Translations under genes and position numbers: made by a program
Assembly: GCF_000757485.1 (NCBI RefSeq)
Contig: NZ_JPYO01000046.1
Location: 283,257-347,256 of the forward strand
DNA: 64,000 nt
Direction: 5' to 3'
From: Achromobacter sp. RTa
GTDB taxonomy: Bacteria > Pseudomonadota > Gammaproteobacteria > Burkholderiales > Burkholderiaceae_B
Shown here: one piece after another, positions 45,455-54,110 of the stretch
How positions within the stretch are numbered: the stretch's first letter is position 1
Layout of the letters: the number at the start of each line of letters is the position of its first letter
Notes under the pieces: model-generated
Seen by the model: the letters and a program-made list of their open reading frames with translations, nothing else
The model's database searches: none
Told to the model about the DNA's origin: nothing

Positions 45455-47110
45455 GTGCGACGTACCCTCCTGGCCTTGGCCATTGCGATGATTCCCGGCT
45501 TGGGCTCGGCCGCCGGCCTGGCCTCTTCCATCGGCGCCGTGACCGTATACCAGGACCGCGCCGTCGTGACGCGCGCGGCCAGCAGCGATCTGGCGGCCGG
45601 CGAACACGAGCTGGTACTGGAAAAGCTGCCCGCGTCCCTGCAGGAAAATTCCTTGCAGGTCTCCGCCAAGAGCACCGGCCAGGCGACGCTGCTGGATGTG
45701 AAGGTTCGCGACGCCTACCAGGCCGACACCCCGAACGAACGCGTCAAGCAGTTGGAAGAGCAGCTGCGCAAGCTCGAAGACCAGCAGGCTGCGCTGGACG
45801 ACGAAGCCACCGTGCTGGACAACCAGCGCGAACTGGTGCTGATGATGCAGCGCGGCGCCACCGAACCGACGAAGGACGGCGCCCGCCTGACGCTGGACGA
45901 ACTGAAGGCCATCCAGTCGCTGAGCGCGGACACGCTGTCCAAGACGCTCGCGGGGCTGCGGCGCGTTGCCGAACAGAAGGCCGCGCTGGACCGCGACATC
46001 GCCGCGCTCCAGAACGAAATGGGCCGGTTGCAGAATGCGCTCGACCGCCGCACCAAGACCGTCACGCTGCGTGTGAACCTGGCGCGCGCCGGCAAACTCG
46101 ACCTGAACCTGTCCTACGCGGTGGCCGGCGCGCGCTGGACGCCAGCCTACGATGCGCGCCTGCGCCTGGCGGACCGCAGCGTGGACCTGGGCTATTTCGG
46201 CGTCATCCGCCAGAACACCGGCGAAGACTGGAACAACGTCAAGCTCACCCTCTCCACCGCCCGGCCCGCGCTGGGAGGCGGCGCGCCCATGCTGCGGCCC
46301 TGGATCATCGACGTGGCGGCGCCTCCTCCCCCGCCCGCTCCCCGCCCCGCCGCCGCGCCCACAGCAAAGATGCAGGCCGAAGTCGCGGCCGAACGCCGGG
46401 CGCGGCACAGCCCGGCGTTTGCGGGCGGAGCGCTCGACGCGGCCGAACCCGAGCCCGAAGCCATCGCGGTGTCGATCGCCCAGGTGCAGAACGAAGCCAC
46501 CAGCGCCTCGTTCCAGATAAAGAACTCCGCCACGCTGCTGTCCGACAACGCCGCGCAGCGCGTGGCCATTACCACCGCCAAGCTGCCGGCCACGCTCCAG
46601 TACCAATCCACGCCTGCGCTGCGCGAAGCGGTCTACCTGACCGCGCAGGCCAGCAACAACACGGATTTCCCCCTGTTGGCCGGCCCGCTGAACACCTTCC
46701 TGGACGACGCCTTCGTCGCCTCCAGCAACCTGAAGGCGGTTATGCCCGGCGAGAAAGTCGAACTGGCGATGGGCGCGGACGAAGGGATTTCGATCAAGCG
46801 CCAGCTGGTGAACCGCTACACCGAGAGCACGGGTTTTTCGGGCAGCGGCAAGCGCGTGACCTATGAATACAAGATCACCGTGAAGAACAACAAGGCCACC
46901 AAGGAACAGGTGTCGTTCAAGGATCGCCTGCCCGTATCGCGCAACGAGAAGATCGTCGTCAAGCTGCTGTCCCCGGCCGACCGCGACATCAAGCGCGAAG
47001 ACGACGGCAAGCTTGCCTGGGACTGGGAAATGGAGCCTGGCAAGTCTCGCGAAACCGTGCTGAAGTTCTCGGTCGAGTATCCCGGCGACATCGAGGTGTC
47101 GGGGCTTTGA
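45455..47110 (+). CDS. Exported DUF4139 (mucoidy-inhibitor A-like) protein
   Basis: A 551-aa envelope protein. A signal peptide (MRRTLLALAIAMIPGLGSAA) is followed by an N-terminal DUF4140-type domain (SSIGAVTVYQDRAVVTRAAS), a long coiled coil (about 85-200; LEEQLRKLEDQQAALDDEAT, ALDRDIAALQNEMGRLQNAL) and a C-terminal DUF4139 domain (LNLSYAVAGARWTPAYDARL, LPATLQYQSTPALREAVYLT). A Pro/Ala-rich loop interrupts it near residue 290. I start it at GTG 45455 with AAAGGTGA upstream; the longer frame includes non-signal sequence. This family is widespread and of unknown function; the name derives from an old mucoidy phenotype. It is monocistronic. Confidence 0.82.
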   Translation: MRRTLLALAIAMIPGLGSAAGLASSIGAVTVYQDRAVVTRAASSDLAAGEHELVLEKLPASLQENSLQVSAKSTGQATLLDVKVRDAYQADTPNERVKQLEEQLRKLEDQQAALDDEATVLDNQRELVLMMQRGATEPTKDGARLTLDELKAIQSLSADTLSKTLAGLRRVAEQKAALDRDIAALQNEMGRLQNALDRRTKTVTLRVNLARAGKLDLNLSYAVAGARWTPAYDARLRLADRSVDLGYFGVIRQNTGEDWNNVKLTLSTARPALGGGAPMLRPWIIDVAAPPPPPAPRPAAAPTAKMQAEVAAERRARHSPAFAGGALDAAEPEPEAIAVSIAQVQNEATSASFQIKNSATLLSDNAAQRVAITTAKLPATLQYQSTPALREAVYLTAQASNNTDFPLLAGPLNTFLDDAFVASSNLKAVMPGEKVELAMGADEGISIKRQLVNRYTESTGFSGSGKRVTYEYKITVKNNKATKEQVSFKDRLPVSRNEKIVVKLLSPADRDIKREDDGKLAWDWEMEPGKSRETVLKFSVEYPGDIEVSGL

Positions 47111-47134
47111 GGCTCCTGGGCCGGTTTACGGGCG

Positions 47135-48445
47135 CTAGCGCATCTGGAAGGCTTCCTGGTGGAAGAGTTCGCGCACCGGCATGCCGCGCCGGTGCAGCCC
47201 GTCCTTGAGCGCATCGGCGAACCCCATCGGCCCGCAGAACCACACGCTGGGCCAAGGCGATCCGGGCTTGCGCTCCGCCACCAGGTCAGCGGCCGTCAAC
47301 GGCCGCTGGGTATCGCTGTAACGCACGTGCAGGGTCACGTTGGGAACGCGCGCGCACAGCGCTTCGAGCCGCTCCGCGAACGGCGCGTCGCCGGCGTTGC
47401 GGGCGCAGTAGTACAGCGTGGCCACCGGCGCGCTCTCGGGCTGCGCCTGCAGCGACTCCATCCATGAAATAAAGGGCGTGACGCCGATGCCGGCGGCCAC
47501 CCAGATCTGCGGCCTGCCGTCGCCGCGCTGGAAGTCGAAACAGCCATAAGGCCCCTCGATCGTCACCGGCTGGCCCACCACCAGGCTCTTCTGCAAGCGC
47601 CGCGTGTAATCGCCGAGCGCCTTGATGGAGAATTCCACCCGCCCCGTTCCATCGTCCGCGCCCGAGACCGTGAACGGGTGCGCTCCTTCGCGGCGGTCGG
47701 CGGTCAGGAAGGCGAACTGCCCGGCGCGGTGATGCCAGTTGCCTTCCACCCTGCAGGTCAGCGACAGGATGTCGCCCGACAGATGGTTGATCGCCAGCAC
47801 CTGGCCCTTGTAGCGCCGGCCGCGCCCGATACTACCGGTCAGCGCCATCAGGGCGCACACGCCGCCCACGGCCGTACAGGCGGCGATCAGCCAGCCCGCG
47901 GGCTGCGTCCACCACCCTGCGGGCGTCAGCACAACGCCATGGAAGGCCACCACCAGGAAGATGACGGCGGAAATGCGGTGGACCTGCCGCCAGATGTGAT
48001 ACGGGAAACGCCGCCAGAGCGTCAGCAGCACCAGAGCCGCGAGGATCCACACCGCCCATTCGCCGATATCCTTGGCCGAGCCCCGGAACGCATCGAGCAA
48101 GGCGGCCGCGCGCGGCGTCTTGGCCACGGGGTCGAACATCGCCAGCAGCACCGGCTTGCCTATCTTTATCAGGTAATGCGCCGCCGCGAGCGCCGTGGCC
48201 AGGATGCCGCTCCATTTGTGCAGCCGGTACATCTGGTCCAGCCCGTCCAGCCGCGCTTCCAGCCACATCGGGCGCACCGCCAGCAGCATGATCAGCGTCA
48301 TCAGCGCATAGGCGCTCAGTCCGGTCAGCAGGATGAGCTGGTCGCGCGCGGTCCAGATATTGAGCTGGGCTGGCGGCTGCGCCCAATAGGCTCCCGCCCA
48401 GGCCAGCACGGAAATCAACAGAACGGCCGCCAAGGTGCGTCGCAT
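47135..48445 (-). CDS. Ferric-reductase-like transmembrane flavocytochrome
   Basis: A 436-aa oxidoreductase. The N-terminal ~215 residues are a membrane heme domain with helices such as LILLTGLSAYALMTLIMLLA and AVIFLVVAFHGVVLTPAGWW; candidate heme ligands are His in YRLHKWSGILATALAAAHYL and in WRQVHRISAVIFLVVAFHG. The C-terminal half is a ferredoxin-reductase-like unit: FAD site RAGQFAFLTADRREGAHPFT, NAD site WVAAGIGVTPFISWMESL and CGP in VWFCGPMGFADAL. It would pass electrons from NAD(P)H across the membrane, for example to ferric iron; the acceptor is unproven. ATG 48445. An FNR/Anr-like box lies upstream at 48551-48564. Confidence 0.88.
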   Translation of the reverse strand: MRRTLAAVLLISVLAWAGAYWAQPPAQLNIWTARDQLILLTGLSAYALMTLIMLLAVRPMWLEARLDGLDQMYRLHKWSGILATALAAAHYLIKIGKPVLLAMFDPVAKTPRAAALLDAFRGSAKDIGEWAVWILAALVLLTLWRRFPYHIWRQVHRISAVIFLVVAFHGVVLTPAGWWTQPAGWLIAACTAVGGVCALMALTGSIGRGRRYKGQVLAINHLSGDILSLTCRVEGNWHHRAGQFAFLTADRREGAHPFTVSGADDGTGRVEFSIKALGDYTRRLQKSLVVGQPVTIEGPYGCFDFQRGDGRPQIWVAAGIGVTPFISWMESLQAQPESAPVATLYYCARNAGDAPFAERLEALCARVPNVTLHVRYSDTQRPLTAADLVAERKPGSPWPSVWFCGPMGFADALKDGLHRRGMPVRELFHQEAFQMR

Positions 48446-48550
48446 CGATTCATCACTCCGTCTCGAACCGGGCCTCGCTGCTCGGCGAGGCCTTCATGCA
48501 TCAATGGTAGTTCCGCCGCGGCCGGCCTTTGCCCGGACGCGGCAGCCGGT

Positions 48551-48564
48551 TTGATCCGGGTCAA
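48551..48564 (-). promoter_or_regulatory. FNR/Anr-type binding site upstream of flavocytochrome gene
   Basis: TTGATCCGGGTCAA matches TTGAT-N4-ATCAA with one mismatch (G for A). It is in the 189-bp gap between the reductase start (48445) and the stop of the next gene on the same strand, so it can only serve the reductase. A possible minus-strand -10, TACCAT (48504-48509), would place the box near -60, a class I position. Oxygen-responsive control is inferred. Confidence 0.5.
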
Positions 48565-48634
48565 GCCCGCGGAAAAATCAAGGCGGTCCGGAATCGTTCG
48601 GCGTCAGGATACCCGATGCCGCGCTGGCCGCGGA

Positions 48635-49861
48635 TCAGTGGCTGCGGCAGAACTCGATGAAGGCGTCGGGCTCGAGCGGCACCGAGATGCCGTAGCCTTG
48701 CGCCACGTCGCAACCCAGTTCGCGCAGCAGTTGCACGTCGCGCTCGTGCTCCACGCCTTCGGCCACCACGCGGCGGCCAAGTACCCGCCCCATTTCGATC
48801 GCGGCTGCCACCACCGCGCGCGACGCGGGCTCGCGGTGCATATGCACGATGAAATCGCGGTCTATCTTGAGCTCGGTGAACGGCATGGCCGAAAACAGCC
48901 GCATGGAAGCGATGCCCGCCCCGAAATCGTCCATCGCCAGCTCGAAACCGCGCACCCGCAGCAGGTTCAGCACCGAGGACAGGGCCAGCCAGTCGGTGAC
49001 CGGCTCGTCTTCCGTCAGCTCGACCTTGACCAACCGGGCCGGCAGCCCCGCCTGGCCGACGCGCTGCTCCAGCAGCCCGGGCAGATCGCGGGTGCACAGC
49101 GTGGACGCCGAGGCGTTGATGGCGATGGGCACGGCGATGTCGTCGGCATGCATGCGCTTCAGGACCTCGATCACGCGGTCCATCACCCGGCTGAACAGCA
49201 TGCGGTCCAGCCCCAGCCGGTGCGCGGCGGGCACGAAATCCGCGGCCGGAATGGCGCCGAGCTCGGGGTGATCCCAGCGCGACAGCGCCTCGGCCGCGAG
49301 CACGCGGCCCGTGGACAGGCTCATCTGCGGCTGCAGCACCACGCTCATGCCCGTGCCGGTGATCAGCGCATGGCCAAGTGCCACCTCCATGACATCGCGC
49401 CGCACGGCGTTCAACCGCGGCGATGCCGCATCGTCTTCGGCCACACTGCGCAGCGCGGTCTTGAGCGCCTGTTGCATGGCCGTGCGCGAAACCGGCTTGG
49501 ACAGCGCCTGCGCGGACGGGCACCCCGCCTGCAGCGCAAGCCGCACATGCGATTGCAGCAGTTCGTCGCTGAGGCTGCTGATCCAGATGATGGGCGGCAT
49601 GCTCTTCAGCCGTCCGGCGTCCACCAATCGCCGCAGTTCGTTCGGCAGGCGCGTGCCGTCGCCCTCGCCCATGACGATATCGCTGACCACCACGTCGTAG
49701 AACTGCCTTGCCAGCGCGCTGATCGCCTCAGTGCTGCTCCCCAGCCCTGCCACCCGCCGGAAACCAAGCGCCAGAAGCAGGTTCTGCAGGTAGGCGCGTT
49801 CGACGGGATGATCCTCCACCAAGAGGATCCGTCGGGTCGCGCCGGCGTCGGTCTTAGGCAT
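48635..49861 (-). CDS. Receiver-EAL response regulator
   Basis: A 408-aa protein with an N-terminal receiver and C-terminal EAL phosphodiesterase. The receiver shows ILLVEDHPVERAYL, the phospho-acceptor Asp in YDVVVSDIVMGEGDG and Lys in AQALSKPVSRTA. The EAL domain keeps its active residues: LAAEALSRW, INASASTL, VKVELTEDEP, AMDDFGAGIASM, LKIDRDF, VVAEGVEH and VAQGYGISVPL. Phosphorylation probably tunes c-di-GMP hydrolysis. ATG 49861 follows AGGACGGTAGACG. No kinase gene is adjacent. It resembles the EAL-only protein at 19420-20334. It is divergent from aroG with 238 bp between. Confidence 0.9.
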   Translation of the reverse strand: MPKTDAGATRRILLVEDHPVERAYLQNLLLALGFRRVAGLGSSTEAISALARQFYDVVVSDIVMGEGDGTRLPNELRRLVDAGRLKSMPPIIWISSLSDELLQSHVRLALQAGCPSAQALSKPVSRTAMQQALKTALRSVAEDDAASPRLNAVRRDVMEVALGHALITGTGMSVVLQPQMSLSTGRVLAAEALSRWDHPELGAIPAADFVPAAHRLGLDRMLFSRVMDRVIEVLKRMHADDIAVPIAINASASTLCTRDLPGLLEQRVGQAGLPARLVKVELTEDEPVTDWLALSSVLNLLRVRGFELAMDDFGAGIASMRLFSAMPFTELKIDRDFIVHMHREPASRAVVAAAIEMGRVLGRRVVAEGVEHERDVQLLRELGCDVAQGYGISVPLEPDAFIEFCRSH

Positions 49862-50099
49862 CGTCTACCGTCCTAGTCATATAGGGCGGGCCCTTGCAGG
49901 CGGCCGCGGGAACACTGTAGGCACAATGCTACGGCATCCATGCGGCGCCTGTCCTTATCGCTAACGGGTTAATGCAGCAACATCGCCGATAGGCGTAGGA
50001 ACCCGCGCATCAACCGGACGGAGGCAACCTGCTGTCGCTCCGCCGCCCCGCCGGTGCGATAATGCCGGTCTTTCCCGCATCTACGGCACGGAGCTTCCC

Positions 50100-51239
50100 T
50101 TGACCCGCATTGATGATCCCCTGCACGACCGCGAGGTCGGCGCGGCCGACTCCACCCAGGACAACACGCGCACCGACGACACCCGCATCAGCGCGGTGCG
50201 GCCCTTGATTTCGCCCGCCCTGCTGCAGGACGAGCTGCCCGTTTCCTCCGAGATCCAGACGCTGGTCGAGCAAAGCCGCTCGGAAATCGCCAACGTCCTG
50301 CACGGCCGCGACGACCGCCTGGTGCTGGTCGTCGGCCCCTGCTCCATCCACGACCATGGCCAGGCCATGGAATACGCCCGCCAGCTGCGCGCCGCCGCCG
50401 AACAGCACAAGCAGGACCTGCTGATCGTCATGCGCGTGTACTTCGAGAAGCCCCGCACCACCGTCGGCTGGAAGGGCTATATCAACGACCCGCGGCTGGA
50501 CGGCAGTTTCCGCATCAACGAAGGCCTGCGCCGCGCGCGCGAACTGCTGCTGGACATCAGCGGCCTGGGCCTGCCCATCGCCACCGAATTCCTCGACCTG
50601 CTCAGCCCGCAGTACATCGCCGACCTGATCTCCTGGGGCGCCATCGGTGCGCGCACCACGGAAAGCCCCAGCCACCGCCAGCTCAGCTCCGGCCTGAGCT
50701 GTCCGCTGGGTTTCAAGAACGGCACCGACGGCGGCGTGCAGATCGCGGCCGACGCGATGGTGGCCGCCAGCGCCAAGCATGCCTTCATGGGCATGACCAA
50801 GATGGGCATGGCCGCCATCTTCGAAACCCGCGGCAACCAGGATACCCATGTCATCCTGCGCGGCGGCAAGCAAGGGCCGAACTACGACGCCGCCAGCGTC
50901 GATGCCTGCTGCGCCGCGCTGCGCAAGGCCGGCCAGCGCGAGCAGGTCATGATCGACTGCTCGCACGCCAATTCCAACAAATCCCATCTGCGGCAGGTCG
51001 ACGTGGCCAACGACATCGCGGCCCAGCTCGCCCAGGGCGACACCCGCATCACCGGCGTGATGATCGAAAGCCACCTCGAGGAAGGCCGCCAGGACCTGAA
51101 GGCGGGCCAGCCGCTGCGCCATGGCGTGTCCATTACGGACGCCTGCCTGGGCTGGTCGCAAACCGCGCCGGTGCTGGATACGCTGGCCCGGGCCGTGCGC
51201 GAACGCCGCCAAAAGGCGGCATCCGCCTCTCAGGCGTAA
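50100..51239 (+). CDS. aroG: 3-deoxy-7-phosphoheptulonate synthase, class I
   Basis: First enzyme of the shikimate pathway: condenses phosphoenolpyruvate and erythrose-4-phosphate. The 379-aa protein matches AroG/AroF/AroH: VLVVGPCSIHDHGQAMEYAR, MRVYFEKPRTTVGWKGYIND, IGARTTESPSHRQLSSGLSC and VMIDCSHANSNKSHLRQ carry the metal- and substrate-binding residues. The start is TTG 50100, preceded by GGAGCTTCCC; there is no in-frame ATG nearby. The N-terminus has an extension of about 25 polar residues before the usual RISAVRPLISP. Which aromatic amino acid inhibits it cannot be read safely. Its end overlaps the convergent FAD oxidoreductase gene by ten bases. Confidence 0.94.
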   Translation: MTRIDDPLHDREVGAADSTQDNTRTDDTRISAVRPLISPALLQDELPVSSEIQTLVEQSRSEIANVLHGRDDRLVLVVGPCSIHDHGQAMEYARQLRAAAEQHKQDLLIVMRVYFEKPRTTVGWKGYINDPRLDGSFRINEGLRRARELLLDISGLGLPIATEFLDLLSPQYIADLISWGAIGARTTESPSHRQLSSGLSCPLGFKNGTDGGVQIAADAMVAASAKHAFMGMTKMGMAAIFETRGNQDTHVILRGGKQGPNYDAASVDACCAALRKAGQREQVMIDCSHANSNKSHLRQVDVANDIAAQLAQGDTRITGVMIESHLEEGRQDLKAGQPLRHGVSITDACLGWSQTAPVLDTLARAVRERRQKAASASQA

Positions 51240-52471
51240 CGGTCGGCGCGGTAAGGCGCCGGATCCATGTCCGGCGCCTCTCCCGCGACCAGGCTGGCCA
51301 GCAGCCTGCCCGTCACGGGGCCCAGCGTGAAACCGTGATGCGCATGGCCGAACGCCAGCCACAGGCCGGGATGGCGCGGCGCGGGTCCGATCACGGGCCG
51401 CATGTCCGGCATGCACGGCCGGCATCCCATCCACGGCTCTTTCTCGACCGCCTCGCCCAGGGGCAGCAACTGCGCGGCCAAGGCGCGGGTGCGCTGGATC
51501 TGGATGGGCGAAGGCGGCGCGTCGCGCGATGCGAACTCCGCTCCTGTCGTCAGGCGCACGCCCAGCGTCATGGGCGTCACGACGAACCCGCTTTCGATAT
51601 CGGCCACCGGATGCGACAGGCTCGCGCCGTCCTCAAGCGCGAAATGCTGGTGATAGCCCCGTTTGACCGCCATCGGCAGGCGATAGCCCAAGGGCCGCAG
51701 CACATCCGGCGACCACGGCCCAAGCGCCACGACCGCGTCGCGGGCCTCGATCGTCCCGGTATCGCCCTGCACCTTCCAACCCTTGCCTTCCTGCTTCAGG
51801 CTGCGCGCGTCGCCGAGCGCCAGCACGCCGCCACGCCGCGTGAACAAGCCGGCATAGCCTTTCGTCACCGCGCCCGGGTCCGAGACATTTACCGGATCCA
51901 GCCAGTGCACCCCGCCCGCCATGCGCGCGGACAGCGACGGCTCCGCGGCCGCCAGCGCCGCGCGGTCCAGCACACGGTAGTTCAGGCCATACGGCGCCAG
52001 GGCCTGCGCTTCGGCGACGGCCCGGGCCAGTCCGGCTTCGGTACGGATCCCATCGATCCAGCCATTGCGGCGGAACAGATGGGCGATCCCGGCGTCGTCC
52101 TTGAGCGCGTCGTGTTCGGCCACGCTGCGCTCGATCAGCGGCAGCATCGCATCGGAGGCCCGCGCCAGGCGCTGTGGCGCGGAGTGCCACCAATAGCGCA
52201 GCAGCCATGGCGCGATGCGCGGCAGGAAGCGCGGGTGATAGCTGACGTCCGGCGTGTTGTTCCTGGCGTAGCGCCACAGGCTGCGCCAGTCGCGCGGAAA
52301 GCCATAGGGAATCACGCTGGCGCGCTCGATCAGCCCGGCGTTCCCGTAGCTGGTTTCCTCGCCTGGCCCGCGCCGGTCCAGCAGCACGACCGAGCGGCCG
52401 CGCCCAAGAAGATGAAGCGCCGTGCTGACACCGACGATGCCCGCGCCCAGAACCACAACGTCTGTTTTCAT
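51230..52471 (-). CDS. FAD-dependent oxidoreductase (D-amino-acid dehydrogenase-like)
   Basis: A 413-aa DAO-family flavoenzyme. The FAD-binding motif is at the extreme N-terminus, TDVVVLGAGIVGVSTALHLL, followed by VVLLDRRGPGEETSYGNAGL, as in DadA. The C-terminal signature PCMPDMRPVIGPAPRHPGLW, then LAFGHAHHGFTLGPVTGRLL is also DadA-like. Such enzymes deaminate D-amino acids (or related imino acids) and give electrons to the respiratory chain; the exact substrate is unknown. I use ATG 52471; ATG 52480, three codons upstream, is equally possible, and neither has a strong ribosome binding site. It is divergent from the GNAT gene. Confidence 0.87.
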   Translation of the reverse strand: MKTDVVVLGAGIVGVSTALHLLGRGRSVVLLDRRGPGEETSYGNAGLIERASVIPYGFPRDWRSLWRYARNNTPDVSYHPRFLPRIAPWLLRYWWHSAPQRLARASDAMLPLIERSVAEHDALKDDAGIAHLFRRNGWIDGIRTEAGLARAVAEAQALAPYGLNYRVLDRAALAAAEPSLSARMAGGVHWLDPVNVSDPGAVTKGYAGLFTRRGGVLALGDARSLKQEGKGWKVQGDTGTIEARDAVVALGPWSPDVLRPLGYRLPMAVKRGYHQHFALEDGASLSHPVADIESGFVVTPMTLGVRLTTGAEFASRDAPPSPIQIQRTRALAAQLLPLGEAVEKEPWMGCRPCMPDMRPVIGPAPRHPGLWLAFGHAHHGFTLGPVTGRLLASLVAGEAPDMDPAPYRADRYA

Positions 52472-52580
52472 GCGCGGCATTCTGCGCCCGCCGCCCCGGT
52501 TCGGCAAGCCTGCGCCCAGGCGTAGAATCCTCTGCAGCGCGGAGCCAGGTCCAAGCGCCCGCGACACAAAGGAACGCGCC

Positions 52581-53180
52581 ATGGCCCTGCCCAACCTGCA
52601 ACCCGTTACGCTCGAGGGCGAGATCGTCCGCCTGGAACCGCTGGCCGCGCGGCACGCCGAAGACCTCGCGCGGGTCGGCCTGCATCCGGAGCTCTGGCGC
52701 CTGCAGCCCGAACCCGTCGACACGGCCGAAGACATGCAGCGCTACGTGGACCGCGCCCTGGCCGGGCAACGCGCCGGCGCCTGCCTGCCCTTCGTCGTCG
52801 TCCACAAGGACAGCGGCCAGGTCATCGGCGCCACGCGCTATATGGATATCGCGCTGGCCCACAAAAGGCTGGAGATCGGCGCCACTTGGCTTACGCCTGG
52901 CAGCCAGCGCTCCGGCGCCAATACCGAAGCCAAATTCCTGCTCTTGCAGCACGCCTTTGAAACAATTGGTATCATACGTGTCGTGTTCAAAACGGAGTTG
53001 GGCAATGCGCAGTCCCGACAGGCCATTCTCCGCATCGGCGGCGTCGAGGAAGGCGTGTTTCGCAAACACCTGATCGCGCAATCGGGACGCGCCCGCGACA
53101 TGGTCTACTTCGCGATCCTCGATGAAGACTGGCCCTCGGTCAAAGCGCGCCTCATGGCGCGCCTGCGCCGATCCGCCTAG
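52581..53180 (+). CDS. GNAT-family N-acetyltransferase (RimJ/RimL type)
   Basis: A 199-aa acetyltransferase of the RimJ/RimL branch (Acetyltransf_3). Visible elements are LEGEIVRLEPLAARHAEDLA, VVVHKDSGQVIGATRYMDIA, the acceptor strand LEIGATWLTPGSQRSGANTE and the acetyl-CoA part EAKFLLLQHAFETIGIIRVV with NAQSRQAILRIGGVEEGVFR. The usual Q/RxxGxG/A loop is replaced by QRSGANTE, common in this branch. ATG 52581 follows AAAGGAACGCGCC. The substrate is unknown. It is divergent from the FAD oxidoreductase gene and followed by an unrelated gene. Confidence 0.88.
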   Translation: MALPNLQPVTLEGEIVRLEPLAARHAEDLARVGLHPELWRLQPEPVDTAEDMQRYVDRALAGQRAGACLPFVVVHKDSGQVIGATRYMDIALAHKRLEIGATWLTPGSQRSGANTEAKFLLLQHAFETIGIIRVVFKTELGNAQSRQAILRIGGVEEGVFRKHLIAQSGRARDMVYFAILDEDWPSVKARLMARLRRSA

Positions 53181-53304
53181 CCAAACGCCCGCCAGCTGCC
53201 CTGTGCGCAGCTCCGATCAATCTCAACAGGCCCTATGGCGCCCTTCGTTCTTTTCACAGTCTGTCCGGGCCCAACCCGCCCGCTACCCGCACTTTTTTCC
53301 AGGT

Positions 53305-53784
53305 ATGGACCGCAAACCCTACGTCCCGGCCGCCAGGCCGCGCCACACCATATTCGTCTACACGGAAGAGCAGCGAGGCAACCAGCTCGTCGAGTCGCCC
53401 GTGATCGGCATGATGTCCGACGTGTCGGGCTCGGATAAGCTCATCGTCGTGCAGGATCCGCACAGCGGCCTGAAGTTCGTCTATCGCGTCGACCACGAAA
53501 GCAGCAACCTGGATGCCGCCGCGCTCACCGAACAGGATGCTGCGCTGTTCGACGGCAAGCACTCCGTCCAGATCGACTACACCTCGTACCGCCTGGGCAC
53601 CGCCGACAACGCCGTGAAATTGCTGCGGGGCAAAACCCAATGGATTCAGGACAAGGGAGCGGTGCTCTCCGTCCTGCTGCAGAATGCAGCCGCCCGCAAA
53701 TCGCGTTTCTCCGCCGTGCGCATCGAGCGCGACCGCCTGCGCAAGGTGCCGCCAGGCGTTCCGGTGGAACGTCTGCCTACATAA
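53305..53784 (+). CDS. Hypothetical protein
   Basis: A soluble 159-aa protein, MDRKPYVPAARPRHTIFVYT at the N-terminus and VERLPT at the end. There is no signal peptide, membrane helix or Cys. The body mixes strands and helices (VIGMMSDVSGSDKLIVVQDP, SVQIDYTSYRLGTADNAVKL). I prefer ATG 53305, although the AGGT just before it is a poor site; the open frame continues to 53122 and upstream GTG/TTG codons cannot be excluded. Codon pattern and composition fit the neighbours, so it is likely a real gene. I do not recognise the family. It ends just before a DnaA-box cluster. Confidence 0.6.
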   Translation: MDRKPYVPAARPRHTIFVYTEEQRGNQLVESPVIGMMSDVSGSDKLIVVQDPHSGLKFVYRVDHESSNLDAAALTEQDAALFDGKHSVQIDYTSYRLGTADNAVKLLRGKTQWIQDKGAVLSVLLQNAAARKSRFSAVRIERDRLRKVPPGVPVERLPT

Positions 53785-53793
53785 AAGGCAGGG

Positions 53794-53834
53794 TATCCAC
53801 AGCACGAGCGCTTATCCACAATTTCTGTGGATAA
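53794..53834. promoter_or_regulatory. DnaA-box cluster with perfect inverted pair
   Basis: TTATCCACA (53812-53820) and its reverse complement TGTGGATAA (53826-53834) are consensus DnaA boxes facing each other across five bases. TATCCACA at 53794-53801 is a third site missing the first T. They begin ten bases after a stop codon, in the only stretch of the window over 300 bp without a firm gene (53785-54106). The same dyad could form an RNA hairpin, but no T tract follows. The rest of that stretch holds a short AT-rich patch (53886-53915) and the leader ORF of the response regulator; I see no tRNA or other RNA gene. Confidence 0.55.
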
Positions 53835-54056
53835 ACCCGCGCCCCGCACACGGCTGATGGCCGTTCGGGCGATGCCGCACGGGCTGCTCATTTTTTGACC
53901 ACCGCTATTTTCTTCCGCCGCCGGATGAGATCCTTGATCCATGACGCGGCGCCGCAACGGCGTTGGTGATATCCTCCCGCAAACGCGGGCCCCACAGCGC
54001 CCGACCGGCCCGGCGAGCGGCCCAATAAGAAGCCTGGACTGAAAGGAGCGGATAGC

Positions 54057-54110
54057 GTGTTTGTCCTTGGAGCGCGTGGCGCGGAACCGCTGCCGCCGGC
54101 GTCGCCGTGA
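54057..54110 (+). CDS. Leader ORF of 17 codons coupled to response regulator
   Basis: GTG 54057 has a very strong ribosome binding site, AAAGGAG at 54042-54048, eight bases upstream. It opens a 17-codon frame (MFVLGARGAEPLPPASP) that stops at TGA 54108-54110, overlapping the GTG start of the response regulator (54107) in a GTGA junction. The response regulator itself has no ribosome binding site of its own. This is the geometry of translational coupling or of a leader peptide that gates the next gene. A sequencing error joining the two frames is an alternative. Confidence 0.5.
   Translation: MFVLGARGAEPLPPASP

Noticed and set aside
51335-52525. A 396-codon plus-strand frame opposite the FAD oxidoreductase
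   Set aside because: Shadow composition and no motif; the opposite strand has complete FAD-binding signatures.
53785-54106. A chromosomal or plasmid replication origin at the DnaA boxes
   Set aside because: Only two perfect boxes and one imperfect box, no long AT-rich unwinding region, and no dnaA, dnaN, gidA, rep or par gene nearby.
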